Shown piece after piece: positions 24,601 to 39,600 of a stretch of DNA of 64,000 nucleotides (the stretch's first letter is position 1; every line of letters begins with the position of its first letter). This DNA comes from Colius striatus. Its lineage: Eukaryota > Chordata > Aves > Coliiformes > Coliidae. The notes below the pieces were generated by a model. That model was not told the DNA's origin, ran no database searches, and worked only from the letters and a program-made list of their open reading frames with translations. The position numbers and the translations under genes are program-made. The stretch spans positions 54,506,152 through 54,570,151 of the forward strand of contig NC_084763.1 of NCBI RefSeq assembly GCF_028858725.1, written 5' to 3'.

Positions 24601-27600
24601 GTACCTGACAAGTACTATAGGAAAAAAACCCTCTTCCAGGTGTTATTTGTCATCAAGACTCATACAGTATAAGTGAGTTTCCTACAACAGCAAGTTGTTA
24701 TAATGGCTGTGGTGCTGGTGGCAACCAAAACCAAGACAAAATGCATTTCATTCGTTGTTCTCAGCATTGTCATTATTATCTTGTCCACACATTTATATAG
24801 TTCAGTTTATTTGAGCTTTTTTTTCTAAATAATAAAACTCTTCTAGCATCAGTAACTATGTGCTGTGAGCTCCTGTGTGCCAGTGGAAATGTGTATTGTC
24901 CCAGCTCTTTAAAGCAGAACAGTGGAGGACTGTCTGTGTTACAGCAGTGCCATGAAATGATATCCTGATGGCCTTCTGGACTGATTCCATTGGAGAAGTG
25001 AGTCCCCAAGGCTCCTTTAAGCAGGAAATGCTAAAATAGGCTTTCTGAGAGGAAAACCAAGCTTTCTGGGCTATAAACCCAGCTGCAGCAAATCCCAGAG
25101 CTTCACTTTGAGTCTTTAAAAAAAAAAGTAATCTATGGGAATATTGTGTGTATTCAAGTAGAGTTCATTTCATGGAAGTCTTCTACCGGTGTGAGGAGAT
25201 GTGGCAGCTGCCTTGCAGAGCCGCCGCAGTCGGGAGCTCCTGTCCCCCAGGACATTCTGTTGGGATGCCAGTGCCAGCGCTGGCAAAGAGAAGTTCTGAC
25301 AGTCCCAAGAAGCTCTGTAAGTTGCAAGAGGAGCAAAACAGGATGCATAGGGTGAGCAGAGGTTTTGCCTTGTAAAGGCTTGTAAGTGATGCTTTTCTGG
25401 GTGAGCTGATGAGCTTAGACAGCTCCGAGCAAAGTGATTCCATCCAGTAGACCGCAGTGGAAAGGCAGCAGTTTTCTTGCATTGTGACTGGTGTTTTTAC
25501 TCTAGGTGCAGCTTCTGTTATGTGTAGAAGAAGGGCTTTACAGTGAGTGCCTGTGTTTCTCAGGCCTGAGAACTAGCATTATGGAATGATGCTTTGATTT
25601 TTCTCCTTGCCACGTGATTCCCTGTAACTTGCTAATGACTTGTCAGTCCGTGCAATCTCTTTCTAAGCTGATGGTAATTTTTCTTTTCATTTACAACTCT
25701 GATCTTCATTTTATCAATGTCTTTATAGAAAAAGTAAATTCTAGCCTATTTTTTTCTCCTGGATAGTGATAGCCTAAGTAACTCATCATGCCTTGTTATG
25801 CTATTAAATTTTTTACTTTTTCCATAGGCCCCAGCATCTAAGAGGTTTTTATTGTTTAGCCATAAGGAGTAAAACTAGATAAGTGGTTCAACCTCAGCAC
25901 AGGCTATTTTGGTCCTGTGCTTCTGTCCCATCCTCCTCCCAACACACATACTCCCTGGCCTGGCCTGTGCTCGTACTGACACTTGTCTGACCCCATGGTG
26001 AGCCAATTTAGGTAACAGCTTCAGCAAGAAAGTAGTTCCATTTTCTCTGGCTGCAGTTCCAAGGCTGCTAATACAGCATACTGACAGGCAGCTGCCAAAA
26101 TAGGAAGACCTTGTTCCCAGTTTCTTGCTCCCATCACTCTACTTAGACTGTCTGCATCTGAATCTTTCCTGATCTGATTTAACACATTAAAGAGGAAGAA
26201 AATGCATATGCATATTTTTTTCCTCTGGGTTATCTTTTTCTCCATGGCAGCAAATTAAAATGGCCTATGAAGGCATTTGACAAGTGCTAAAGATGGTAAA
26301 AACAAAACAGATGTGCAGTCAAGTAAGTACCAGCAGTGGCTCAAGGGAGAGAATAGATTTGGAGTTGGATTGACAGAAGGAAGAATATACTGCATCAGGT
26401 CAAATGAGCTGCAGCTGCAATGAAACTAGTTTCAGTCTTCTTCCATTTCTACCAATTCATTCCTGATCTTGAGTTGTGCAAAGGCTCAATAAAATCCTTT
26501 AGGTTGCAATCATCTACGTCCTTTAAAAGTATAGAGAGAATAAAAATTGTACATGATGTCACAGGTGTAAACTTGAGCCAAAGAGCAGTTCTAATGCAGT
26601 ATTCCTCTTGAAGGTTTCATTTTTTTTGACATGTAGATATGGGAGTAAATAAACAAGTTAATTTTAGCAGTTGCAGTACCTGTGTGAAGCAAAGAAAAAA
26701 GGGATCTGATTTTTTTCAAATGTTTATTATAAAGCTGTGGTACTAAAAGCATGTCAAACACAGAGAAGGGAGCTTTGGGGTTGATCTGCTGCTGCAAGCC
26801 ACCACAGCCTTTTTTATATTCCTTTTTTTCCTTGTTTTGTTTGAAAACAAGTGAGATTTCTTGCTATCCCAACTCTTGTAAAACTGTTCAAAATACACAC
26901 TTCTAAGTTTCAGCTTAAATAAACTCATGATCGTTTGGTTTTGGGCCAGTGCTAAAGCCATGTTTTCTAAAATAATACAAGGTAGATCTTTTCTGGAGAC
27001 ATGAATCCCATAGAATTTGAAGTCTCTTCTTCCCATTCCCATAATCCTCCTTACAAGTCAGAGTTACTTTTTTAAAAAGCCCTATACTAGGATGCAAGCA
27101 CAAATGGGAGAAGTGTTACCATTGAACTTATAAGGGAAGAAGTATTGCCATTATTTTTCACTTACATGTTCTGAAGTATTTCACTTATCGTCAAATTTAA
27201 ATCTCTTGAAAGGGTTTCAAAAGAGAAGAAACCTCTTTGGTTACATGTACCAATACAACCAAAGTGCTGGCTGAGGTAAAACAACAAACTGTTTCCTTTA
27301 GGAGATAATTTGAAGCAAAACTGCCATCTACAAATATTGACCTATGGTCTTAGATAATCGAATTAAGCTTTGGGGAATATGTAACGTAAATGAAAGAAAA
27401 GGTGTAAGAAAAATAGTGTTTCATCTTGGCTTGCAAGAGCCACATTTTAAAACATTTTTGAAGTTTAAAACAAGATAAAGGGTTTTTGTACTTGACTTTT
27501 GCACTTGTGGTGATTTCTAATGACTCCAAGTTATTTATGGTCAAAGAGTTAAGTTTCAAACCAGTGTACTTTCAAAAGTTCTGAGTTCATTAGGACATCA

Positions 27601-30600
27601 CAGTTAAGAAGAGCTATTTAAGAGGTCATGCTAATTAAATGAGGATAGTGCTGTTACAAATTACAAAAATAAAATAGGTCATGGAATACTAAAAGCAATC
27701 CATTATACATGCACCATGCACATTATTATTAACACGTGCATCATTTGAATGTTTTAGAGACTGTTTCTAAATATACATATGTATATACTCCAGTATTTGA
27801 TGTTGTTGCCTTTTTTAGATATTCAGAAGATTATTATCTTCACATAGTCACAAAACTGCAGAACTGCACCTGGGTAAGGAGAGCAGAAGAATCTATGAAA
27901 TTCAGGTAATTTTCATCCTCTCATTTAGAAAAACTGTTTATGTGAGATTTGTCTATCAAACCGTACATTTCAGTCTTCCCTTTTGAAAAGAGAATGTTGT
28001 GTTGCTTTGAGGCTGCATTCATAGCTTAACATTTCTATTAATCTTTTGATGCTGGGGTGCTTGTTTATTTATATGAAACTGCACAACCTGAGTAGGATAA
28101 AAGAACTACAGAAACAAAGTAATTTCACCCACTTCCACTGTAATGGTTAACTAACTTAAATGGAATAGGTTAAAATATTCCTGACACAAAACCTACACTA
28201 TTAAAAAAAGAAATAAATCAATAATGTGATTTTGTCCATCTGAACTGTCACTCTGCTAAGAGACTGTGTAATGAAGCAGTACATTTCTTGCACCAAGACT
28301 ATTGCTTCCATTACAGAAGTGCCCAAGGCACTCGTTAGGCTGGAGGCTGCACGTCATGGCCCCCGAGTCCGTCAGCACGTGATTACATCTGTCCTTTCGG
28401 GATGGTGAGAAAGTACACAGGGACAATGATCCTTGAAAAGCTGCCACTCTCATTTGGAAATGCATCACACTGGTTTTAGAGAACAGCTTCTCTGTGCCAG
28501 CCTTATTTAATGCAGGGGGAAATACTCTCTTGAGCTATGTTGTTATGTGGATCAGAATTAAAGATCCTGTCATGATCATTAGAAATACTTACACTGACCT
28601 ACCTTCCAACTCTATGGATTTACCTAGCAGTGAAGACTTACTATCTGCATGCTCAGCATGATACCCTTGGAAGAAGTTTGTTTTTTTGGGAGTAGAGCTT
28701 TTTGTGCAACATAAATTGCTCTGTTTGCTGTGTACCATAACAGACTAATGTTGCTTCCCAAAGCTGAGGTAGGAGAATACACAGAATTAAGGTTTAAGAA
28801 GCTTTAACTCAGGCAGGCTTTAGTTGTGCACAGAAGCATCAGAACATGATAAAGAGCTGCAGAAGTGGCCCATTCTGTTTCAGAACAGGCACATGTCTCC
28901 TATAGAGCTCATAAGAAGTGAGGCTTCTCTCATCTGCTTTTCACCCTGCTACATTTGGGCTTTTTGTTTTTAAATCTTTCTCAACTTCTCTTCCTTCTGA
29001 ATGGACCAGCCACCACTTACCAGCAATTTGCCACTTCTTCTCCTGAGCGAGGTGTATGAGTGGCAGAGTAACCACTCCTTGTTCCAGCTTGACTTCATTT
29101 ATTGCTTTGGCAATCTCCCTCCCACTAGGCCAATTTCTTCTACATATTCCTAGGCCTATGGAAATCAAACGTGACACCCTCTATCTAAATCACCATACAA
29201 GATTGTTGGGTTTTAAGTATGAGAATTTACTGTTCCTTTTGCTGTCTTTGCCTTCCAGAAAGGAGTATGGGTCATAAGAAGTCAAGGTGGGTCATGCAAC
29301 CAATGATCAGACTGGAAATACTCAAAAGTGAAAACTATGGGGTGGGACTAAGACACCTAGAAAATATGGACTGTGTGTGCACTGAGGTGAGCTTACTAGT
29401 TTTAACTTAGCTCAAACATCAAGCAAAAGGTATCTTTTGAAACCCATAGTTCAGCACAGGCTGGACAAACTTGTTACTTAATTGACATTCAAGGTCTGTG
29501 TTGTTATGGTTTCATTGCTTTTTAGCATCCAAACTAGCTAGAATATTAGCTAGCTCATATCTACACATCCCATGCTGCAGTTCTGATGACAGTACTGGAT
29601 ATTCTTCTGTCCCTACAAAATTTGATCTGCGTTGATATCATACATTTTTCCATTGATATGACCAAGGACTGACACTTCAGTTTAGGGCACTGAGGATGAT
29701 TATTTTACAAAGTATATGTACTTTTGCATAGGGCTTTTATTTCTTTTTCCATTCTCTTAAACTCCTCTCTGTCATTTGCTGGAAATACAATACTAAAATG
29801 TCAGAGTTGTCCTTGCTCCCAGATCGTACTGGAAACTTTCAAGGCTCTTAGCAGTTGGTCAATAGAGGCTTTAAAATATTGTTTTTAAAGAGAAAACAAA
29901 ATTCAGTGTAAGATTTACTGACTAAATCTGTATGCACCCCATGCCTACAGCACTCTCAAACTTATATATCAGACTCAAACACGAGAGCCTGGAACTAGCT
30001 TTGAAAGGACACTCTAGCTGAGAAATGATGCATTGACAGAGCTCTGAGGAACAAAGCTTCTAGAAAAGTGGTGAAATAAATTAATAATCCTTTAGCAGTA
30101 CCTTTCTTCATTTTTCTAATTTTGCCTGTTGTTGGTAACGCCTAATTATGTAGTAAAATATTATTCAGTTGTAAAAATCTTATCAAGCAGGTAAGCACAC
30201 CCATTTAGCAGGAAAGGAGATTCATCTCAGAGGTGCTGTGCAGCAGGAATTGGATAATACAGCTAGCCACCTTCAAGAGGTGAGCTTAAACCTGCCTGTG
30301 TCGTATTATTCACCTGCCAGTGCTACCAGCAGTTTATCTGCTGACTAGACTACAGAGAAGCTGCTGGACTTCTTTCCCTGTTTGCCCTGTTAAATGGAGT
30401 GAACACTTACATCCTTCTCTAGTGTGGTGTCACTTGGGTGACATCTCTATATTAGCCTGAAGCTCTGAAGAACAGGCATGCATATTTTAAGGGATTTGAT
30501 ATCTTGTGCTTCAGGGCATAAACTAACCTCTAATTAATAAGGTTCAAAACCAGCTTCCCATGGGGTAGTGAATTCTCTCAGAGAAGCTTTCTTCTGTTTT

Positions 30601-33600
30601 CCTTTGTAGCTCTTGCTGTTGGCTGCCATCGTACTGGTGATGCAGTGAAGGAATATGTGATTTGAGACAGTATCTCTTATGTTCCTAGAAGACAGCACTG
30701 TGTCCCAAGGAGTACTCATTTCTGTTTGTGAGCCATACTCATAGAAGATCCAGGCCAAATAAAAGAATATGAATTAGATGTGCAATGCAGGAAATAAATA
30801 CTCGTCTTAGAATTTGGCAAAAGGATTACAGCTGACAGCCATCTGTGGCACAAACCACAGTGTTTTTGCCAACTCATTGTGCAAAAGCAGAGTGCAGGAT
30901 GCCAGGTTGACCCTCTGTTACCTGCCTCAGCTTTTCCATGCTGCTCTTGCAATCTAGTTAAGATTTATTGTGCCCCACAGTAGTGTTTGTCAGTCATTGC
31001 TAAAGAGGTTTTATCTAACTGCATGACAGAAGCTAGCAAAGGTGATATACCTACATCAGAAATGGTGTAAATGGCATCCTATTAACAGTGATTTAGGGAA
31101 GGCCTTCTCCAGTGTTTACTGCTACTCACATATAGAGAGCTATTTATTTTTAACTCATACCTTTCCTTTATGAAATTCAGCTCTGCATTTCTTGTTCTTT
31201 TTTATTTGTCTTGTTATTTTATGGCTCTACAATCATCTAGCATCTCCACATTATCCCTTTATTTCTAAGCCTGCCTGAATTCTTCCTCCCTTTTCAGATT
31301 TACATCAGCTCTCACTTGTTTTAGACAGAGCAAGTCCTCAAATTTCTTGTTTATAAGAGAGGATTGGTAGAAACCTGTAAAGGGAAGGGACATTATCTCA
31401 CAGCTGCCTGGAAGTGTTGTTCTTAAAGCTCCAGGAAAAAAAAAAAAGCCATGCTGAGTAGCTTCCTCTGCAAAGCCTCTTCTAGCTACAGTCAGTAGAG
31501 TCTCAGGTTCCCTAGGTAACCTGAATATTAATTATTATATTGGTATTCTTCAAAGGTTTTCTGCTTTAAAGAAGTGTTTCATTAGTGCAACAAATTACAG
31601 AGCCCGATTGGGTGCAAGCTGTAATTGTTTTTTACACCTCCACGTCTCTGCTTTACAGGCTTTTAAGCCTGATTTATTCTCATTTGGTGGCAAATAATCT
31701 GCAGGTTTTCCAAATAGTTGCAATTCCTATTCTTCATAGAAGCTAACAAATAGCTCAAACAGCCCTCAAAATGACTGCAGGGGAGGGGAGGGAGGATATG
31801 GAGAAAGGCTGAGCAAATGCCATGTTTCAGAGAAGCCTCTGGGCATTGTATTGTCTGGGCTGTCTCACTGAGCTTGGAGCCTGGCAAAGCAATGCAGCAG
31901 TTCTTCGGGAGTGTGAACCCTGAGATACTGGGCCCCCTCCTCAGAAGGGAAAGGGAAATTCTTAGGTGTAAAATAGAGTTTTAACCCCTGTGGTGTTACA
32001 TTGCAGTTCAGCTGTCAGTGTTCCAACCCACCAAAATGTTTAAAAAAAGTTACAAAAGAAAACATTAGTACTTTATAAAAAGAACCCTTTTGAAAAGAAT
32101 AGTAAACTGATCAAGCCATTTCCCTGGTCCTGTAATTCCCCTCCTGCTTTTTATTCTCTTTGACCTCTATTATCCTTTTCCCACTTTAATATCTCTTCTG
32201 AAAAGTATGTTAAACATTCTTCCAGATTATAAATCCCACTCCTTTTTGAAGAGATTAGTTTGTAGTGTGCTACACTGTAACATACATAACAGTATTGCTT
32301 AACACATCCCTGAGCTACAATGAACCACAGTTGAAACCAATACCGTGCAAGGTCAATTTATGCTTACATAAGCTCACACCACCACATAATCAATAGCTTT
32401 CCAAACACTAAACAGATCAATAATTCCTCTGTACTCTCTGAAATCTTCCATTCCAGAATACAAGAAAATATGCAGAGCTCTGAAATGACAATGTGATTTG
32501 AGAGTACATTTGCTGCATAGATTTAATAGATAATATGTAAAATCAGGAGCCCACATTCCGGCACATATCTCTGTTTCAGAAGAGGAAAAGGCTGAGTGGA
32601 GAGAAAGTAATTGGTGACAGTTTGAAGAAGTGGTTGAACCTTTTAATTGCTCTACAGACTATATACTTTCCTAAAGGGTGGAGGATTCCTATAAGGGGAA
32701 TCTAATTTTGGATCAGACTGAGTTAATTATGTCTTCATAGCAGAGTCTTTAAATAGTCTTTGGTTTGAAAATCTTATTACACTTTTTACATATTCAGCCT
32801 TGATTTCAAATTCAACCCCGTTGGCTTTCACTGTCTTAGACATTTCTGATGTGACTTCATTTACAGACAGTTCAAGGGCTGTCAGTGTAGCATTCTCCTC
32901 CAACATGTTCTGTCTCAGATACCAGATTTAACCACCCTTTTCTAAAAGACCGGAATATGTCATAATATGCACTTTGAAGCTATTGACTTGTATTGACAAG
33001 TCAATACAAGAAACCTGTATCATTGTCTAGAGCCCCCAGTGCAGTAGAATAAGATAATTGCTTGCTCATTATAAAATATTACATCAGTGGACATAGATAA
33101 AAGGTACTCTCACTCTTTGTAGTGGCACCCTTGAAATATTGCTGTTAGTGGAATTTTTCATGGCTTCCTTGTACTGTCACGACAGTCTCTTCAATATGAA
33201 ACCTCAAAGCCTTTTTTGTCTTCACGTGTACAGTACAATAGCTCACATGAACTAATGATTACAAATACCCAAGCTAGATGAACTATTAAAACAAGCTGTT
33301 AGGCAAACATAGGCTTTTTCTGGTTATTAGTAATCCACAGACTTTGTCTCTTGGAACACTTTGCCCTTTACTCATGATATGATGAATTGTGCTGTGAAAT
33401 ACACTTAGTTTTGGGCTTACAGGAATTACAGCTTTAAATATTTACTAGTATAACTTTGTGTTTGTTTATCACTTTTAATGTGGTGTCTGTGTGTGTTGGG
33501 TAATGAGAGATCCACAAAGAGATATGTTTATTTAAGCATTACTGGTGTGTACAATGTGTAAGTGCTTTAAAACAAGACTGACACTGAATCATGGTGTTAT

Positions 33601-36600
33601 TTAGGTCAGGAAAGACCTTTTAGATCATTGAGTCTAACTGCAATGATCTTGCCAAACCTACAACCTTCAAAACCTGAAGACCAACTTAGGCAAGAGACAT
33701 TCCAGAAATTACAATTATCATAGAGGTACACTCGTATCTATCTTGTCCTGTCCTCGTCAGAACTGCTGGATGATTCTTCATCAGTCTCAGTGACTAACAG
33801 CAGGCAAGACTCTCTACTCTGGCTTAGCTGAGATGCAGTTCCTAGGAAAACAGTGATTTCTGAAAGTCCTGCCTTGTTTGTTTGGAAAGGGTTTCAAGGA
33901 AATGAGATTCTTTTTGCAAACAAACAATCACGTGTAGGGATGTTTGTAGAAGATGACTTAGAATCAAACAGACCATTACTGAAAGAAGTTTGGCCAGATA
34001 TCTATTAAAAATCTCCAATCGTTCTGCACCTTACCTAGGCACAATGTTTGAGTGTGCTTCCTAATACTGAACTTGAGCTTTCTCCAGTGCAATTTAAGAT
34101 GATTTTCCTTATCCTCCCTACTGTGGCCTTAGAGGACAGTTGAACATCCACTATTAGGAAGGATGTTTTGCATATATGGATACTTCTGCAATGCCTGTCC
34201 CCATCTACTTTCCTTCCCTCTGTCCCACTGCAGTGTAGTGCAATGTATAATGACAGTAAAATATTTCACACTGTCCTGTGAAAAATGGTAATGAAGAATG
34301 CCCCGTGCCCCTAGGTCTACAAGCACTGGCATCACACTGAAGTGTACTTTACACAAATGAAATACTATTAAGTTCACAGTTTCTGCAAGCTCACATCCCC
34401 CTGGGGTGCTGCGGCCCTTTGAGGATCACAGTTAACTGTGTTGGTCCAGAGGTCCAGCCCTAATCTGGAGCAGATGGTTCTAGTGTGTATATGAATAAAA
34501 TATATTTTAAAATATAGAATACAATTACTTTAGCTGAGCATTTCTAATGAAAGAAGGTGTTATGGATAAAGCCATCCTGCTTACTGCCATCATGCTTACT
34601 GCAGGAGGTTGAACCAAAGGTCTTCCTAGTGCTTGTATCAGTACTTCAGAGGAGCGAGGAGTTTTTGCACTCTGCAGAAACCCTTTGCATAAAGATCAAT
34701 TTCAGTCTTATTATAGATTCTTCACATTCCACTCGGGACAAGGGTAGTGTTGCCATTTGAACTAGCTGAGAAAATCTCCTAGGCCTTCACTAATGGTTTT
34801 AGCCCTTGTGGCTGGTTCGGATGGAGTTGTTGGAAGGAAGATGTTGAGACATTTATAGCCTCTTCAGGATATGTGCACACTGTGTTTTGTCAGCAGGTAC
34901 ATGTAGCCTGTACACAAGTGCTGAACCACCTAAGATGTGTGTATTCATATGAGGGCAGAACCCAGCTAAGCTAATGAACTTTGCTGCTAGGAAGGATACA
35001 ATAGATTAGGCTGCAGTTCTTGGCTACAGAGCTACTACAGGAGCTGCAAAGAAAGTACATCAGCATATTTCGATCCTTCAGATTCTTACTAACTTCCATT
35101 AAACAGAGTGGACTATCCATGTGAAGTGCTTGTGTTATGCAGAGGGGTTTGGAAACCAGTACAATCGAGTCCCATTTTGCTGTTACTGCCCACAGCTCAG
35201 TATGGACTAACTGCATAAGAGTTGGAAAACAGTGATATTCCTTTGGCTTATCTCCAGACTTTGATCACTTGCTTCAGAAAGCAGGATTTTCTTAAGTTCT
35301 CAGCAGCCACAAACATGATGAAATTATGTGGATGCCATGTGGGTTCTGAATTCTATCCCAGCTGACCTCAATGAGTCCAGCATCCATGGTTCATAACGTG
35401 TCTACTGAGTAACAGAAAGCATTCTCCAGTGCAACAGTGACTCTGTTGTCTAACATGAACAAAACTTCACAGGCAAATGCAGCACATCACTCTGGTTGTT
35501 AATGATAAAGACTATCATGACTGTACTTCAGTTTTATGAGGTATGTATTACCAGACCAAATGGTGTTGTCTTTTTCCAGGTACTGATTTTGTTCCTTACT
35601 TGTTACAAGTGAGATTTCCATACAATGCAATCAACTCCCTTTCTGCTTATCTTGGCATAAGAAATATCTGTGATTGATGTTATGCCTCAGGATTTAAAAA
35701 TAGCACTTAGGACTCCCTCCACTTCCAGCTGCTTGCAGGATAAATCTTGGAGATTGATAAATAAGAAACTGGCAGTACTAAGTTGTACTTCAGAGCTGAG
35801 ACTTTCCCAGCCCAGGGCCCTACAAAACTTGGGTACTTTGCCTCCAGCTTCCTTCACTCTGGACTTCTAATACTGTGACTGGATTATAAGACCAGTTTGT
35901 TCTAGGGCAACCCCCAAGCCTAGCAGCTCTGATAACAAATAGAACTTAAACCTTCTTACCATAAGCTATATCCATGTTGTTGCATGTACCTGAGGTGGAT
36001 GCTCAGCCTGTATAGCAACATCCAATCTTCCAAGAGCTGCCCCATATCTCAGTGTTTTCTCCTGGTCAGAACAGACAACGTGCATCACTTACCATCCCTC
36101 CTAAGAAAATGCAGAGTCTGCTTTGAGGTAGTACTGTATGCCTGCTAAGATTCTGACCCTTGTCTCCTATCCCACCATCTGATTAGGAGCTTCTTTGTAT
36201 AGTAGATTTTAACAATTAGTCTTTCTCCAGATGGTGTGATACACGAGTTAGAATGTTGTCTGGGCTTTGCAACACCTTACATGTAGTGCTTGTTTAAAAA
36301 CTTGGCTTGTACAATACATGTTGTGATTTTACGAAGTATATGCTATTTAGGATGTGATTATCTCATGACAGAGACCACATATGACATGAATACTATGATT
36401 ATTTCAGTAATAGATTGCTTGAACTGCTCAGTTTTTACCCATCCTTCATTGTTCACTGTCAGTTGTAGAGGTGTCATGTGTCACAGCTGGTACAAAATCC
36501 TATATGAACAGACTGCTAAATATATTGCCAGTGGGTATCACTGCCTGCAGGTTACAGACATTCCTACTGGAGCTCTGTATATGGATGCTTGGGCATGGTG

Positions 36601-39600
36601 GGATTCTGCATCATGATTTGATCCAAGTAAGAGGTTTCTGTTATTACCTCCAAATTTTTAGCACATATGCTCCTAGGTACACATAAGAATATATGTCTTT
36701 AATCAGTATGTATTCTCTTGTTCTCACTGCCTTTCTGAACTAGCCTGGCTCTGTTTTACTTCCTCAGTGTATCTATAATGTTAATTTAAGCTATTACTTT
36801 CTTATTAATTCAGATATCTGTTTTTCTTCCAGACAGTTTCTGCTTTCATTGAAGCACTTGTTCTTGTGGAATGGGCAATAAAAAGCAAAAATGCATCATC
36901 TGTATTAATGAATGTTATCTATCATCAGTTTGGTTTGTCAGGTTCTGGGAGCCATCATACACAAAACAGCTGTTTTGCTAAAGCTGGGCAAAAATATTCT
37001 GGCATTATTCCTTCTCTCAACATCCTGTGGTTGAAGCAGATAATATTTAGCCCTGCTTCATCAAAACTGTAGGGTTAGTGATTCCCCAGCTCCATGTGAT
37101 TGCCAGTGAGCACTGAGAGATGGCTGTTCCCTAAGGGACAGGGACTGGGATCCCAGTGCCATAGGCTGTCAGCAGAGAGGGACTGGCAGCCAGGAGAGGG
37201 GCAGCCCTGGCCCTGGGCACGAGCTCCTGCCTGAGGACAAGATGGGCCCAGCTGTTACTGCAGTACCTATTAAAGTTAAAAAGAATTGGTGACAGGAAAA
37301 GCGTACAAGAAAGAAAAGCAACTGGATTCTAGTCTAGAGTGGTTCAATAGCACCCAGTGTGCCACACCTAATCATTTGACCCTCCTGCCTCATTCCTCCA
37401 TTGTTATTTTTCCATATGTTTAAAATAGGACACTATATGCTCAGAGCAATTGTTTTCACCATGTGTTCACCTCCTGACCCACAATAGCATAGTCTCAGTT
37501 CCATCCCCACCCTTGTACCTGGTGATTTTCATTGCCTGCCCCTTAAGACTTTGAGCAAAACAGTGGGAATCACTTTGTTCAAGGAGTGGAGCCTAATATG
37601 GCTTGGGCAAATCTGATCCTGCTGTTTCCTCCCTCAGGAGTAACATTTCCCATTAACATTGCCTGGTAACTCTCCTAGTGTCATTATTTCAGATCTGTGC
37701 CATCCCAGCATTCAGTCATTCCCATCATTCACATCTGGAAACTTTGTCTTTGAGGAGTTTCAGAGCTCAAGATTCAAAATAGGTGAATACATTTCCATTA
37801 AGCCATCTGACAATAGATTTCCTTTGGTATTTTAGGTATGAATCAAACCATCCTTCCCAACTTTCCCCCCCCCCCCCCCCATTTTGATCATTGTTTCAAG
37901 AGAAGTGGGATTGGGAGTTATCCCAGACTTGTTCATTCTCTTCCTTGACTTCCATCAAACATAATCCCTGAGTTCTTCCATGTGCTAGACTATGCTTCAT
38001 CTCCATCAGAAATAAAACGGTTTCATTATTAGAGTATTTGCTCTCTGTACATTGTTGATAAAATTAAATGTTGATAAAGTTAAATGAAGCAACTTCTCTT
38101 ACCTGTGTCTTACCCAATTAAAATCAGCTTACTTTCAGCCAGAATTAAGCCTGTGTTGTTTAACAAGCTCCAGCGGCTTGATTTGCCATACGAAGTAAAA
38201 CTTTCATTCCTTTGACTCTAACTTTCACATTTAACCTTCAGTGTTAGGATAGGAATTATTCTTTTTACCTGCTGTGTTCTTCAAAATTCCAAGCAATTCT
38301 GCTACCAGTGAATTTTATTTCCTAAATGGTTAGTAATTCTCTTAGTATCTCACCTAATGAGATACCTGTGTCCTGCCAGTTGGTAGATAATGACCTGCCA
38401 TGAATATTTCAGCCTTACAGTCTGAAAATCTGATCCAGTGGCAGCAGCGAGAACATTGTTCCCTTAAGAAAAATGAATTGTAGCATTTCAGGTCTGATGA
38501 GGCTTTTCATTGTGATTCACTAAGACAAGATGTTTACACAGCTAATATTTTTATAATATAATCTTTTTATAAGTTGGGAGGTAACAGGGATTGTGAGATG
38601 GGTGACAACTTTCACTCCTACAGAAAGACTGAGTGAATCCCTCATCTATTTAAGGATCTCTGCTAGATGTTTTGGGGAGCAGCCAGGTTGTCTGTCTCTA
38701 CCACAAAGATATCCATCTTCTTTATTTGCAAGTTGTGATGTAATTTATTTAACATCTGTGATTCTGTGCACAGGAAAATCATGCTGAACAGTTGCAGGAA
38801 TGAATTATTAATTAATTGGCTTGCAACCATCTAGCTGTTCACTAAGTGCTAGAGCCAGTGCTTCCCATCATCATTCTTTTCATCTCCTTTTCTTTCTTTA
38901 GCCTCCTAGTTTCTTACAGTCACTTCTTCTATGTTGATTGAAATCACCTTGTTAATTCCTTAGGGACTGAAGTCTTGCAGTGTTTCTATAATAGTAATTA
39001 ATAAGGAAAAGATCAATTTCATTTTTTTCACTATAGAAAAGGGGAGACTATGAGAGAAAAACAGGAGAAGAAAAGGAGTTGTTGCTCTGATTTGCTGTAA
39101 AAATAAACTTGTTCTGCAAAGCAAGTCGAGGGAAATGACATTATAGAGCACTCATATAGCCTTTTGTTGTTTAACTAATGAAAACTAATTAGAACTGGTT
39201 TTCATTCATCTAGTTCCCTACCACTGCTCTCTTACTTATTTGCCAGTCTTTGAGCAGGTTTTGTTTGGGGGTTTTTTGCAGGTCAGAATTAGCTTCCTGC
39301 TGTGATGCGGTTCATAGTTTCATTGCTTCTCAAAACAACACCCCGCTGGGAAGTAACATGAGTTATGAAGTGGACAGCAAAAAGACCATCCTCATTACTG
39401 ATGACATTTTTAAGATGCTGCCTGTGGTAAGAACTGTGTCTCTACCTCTTATAATAATTGCAATGTCATATATATTTGGGGTTAGTAATAGAGCTGCTTT
39501 ATTTGACTCCTCTGGAAGAGACCTTTCACTTCCAGTATTCACTCCTTCATTCAGCTTGTAAGACCATTTTTTAGTCTTCCTTTGCAATGGTGGAGGCATG

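Larger units (their letters stand above)
27906..39281 (+). other. Intron 4 of ST8SIA6 (11.4 kb, the largest)
   Basis: GTAATT to TTTTTTGCAG. It holds a GC-richer block (28320-28400), a perfect palindrome (32982-33010), a reversed CR1 tip (33586-33690), a 16-C run and a 16-bp tandem duplication (38053-38084). No additional exon is supported. Confidence 0.85.
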
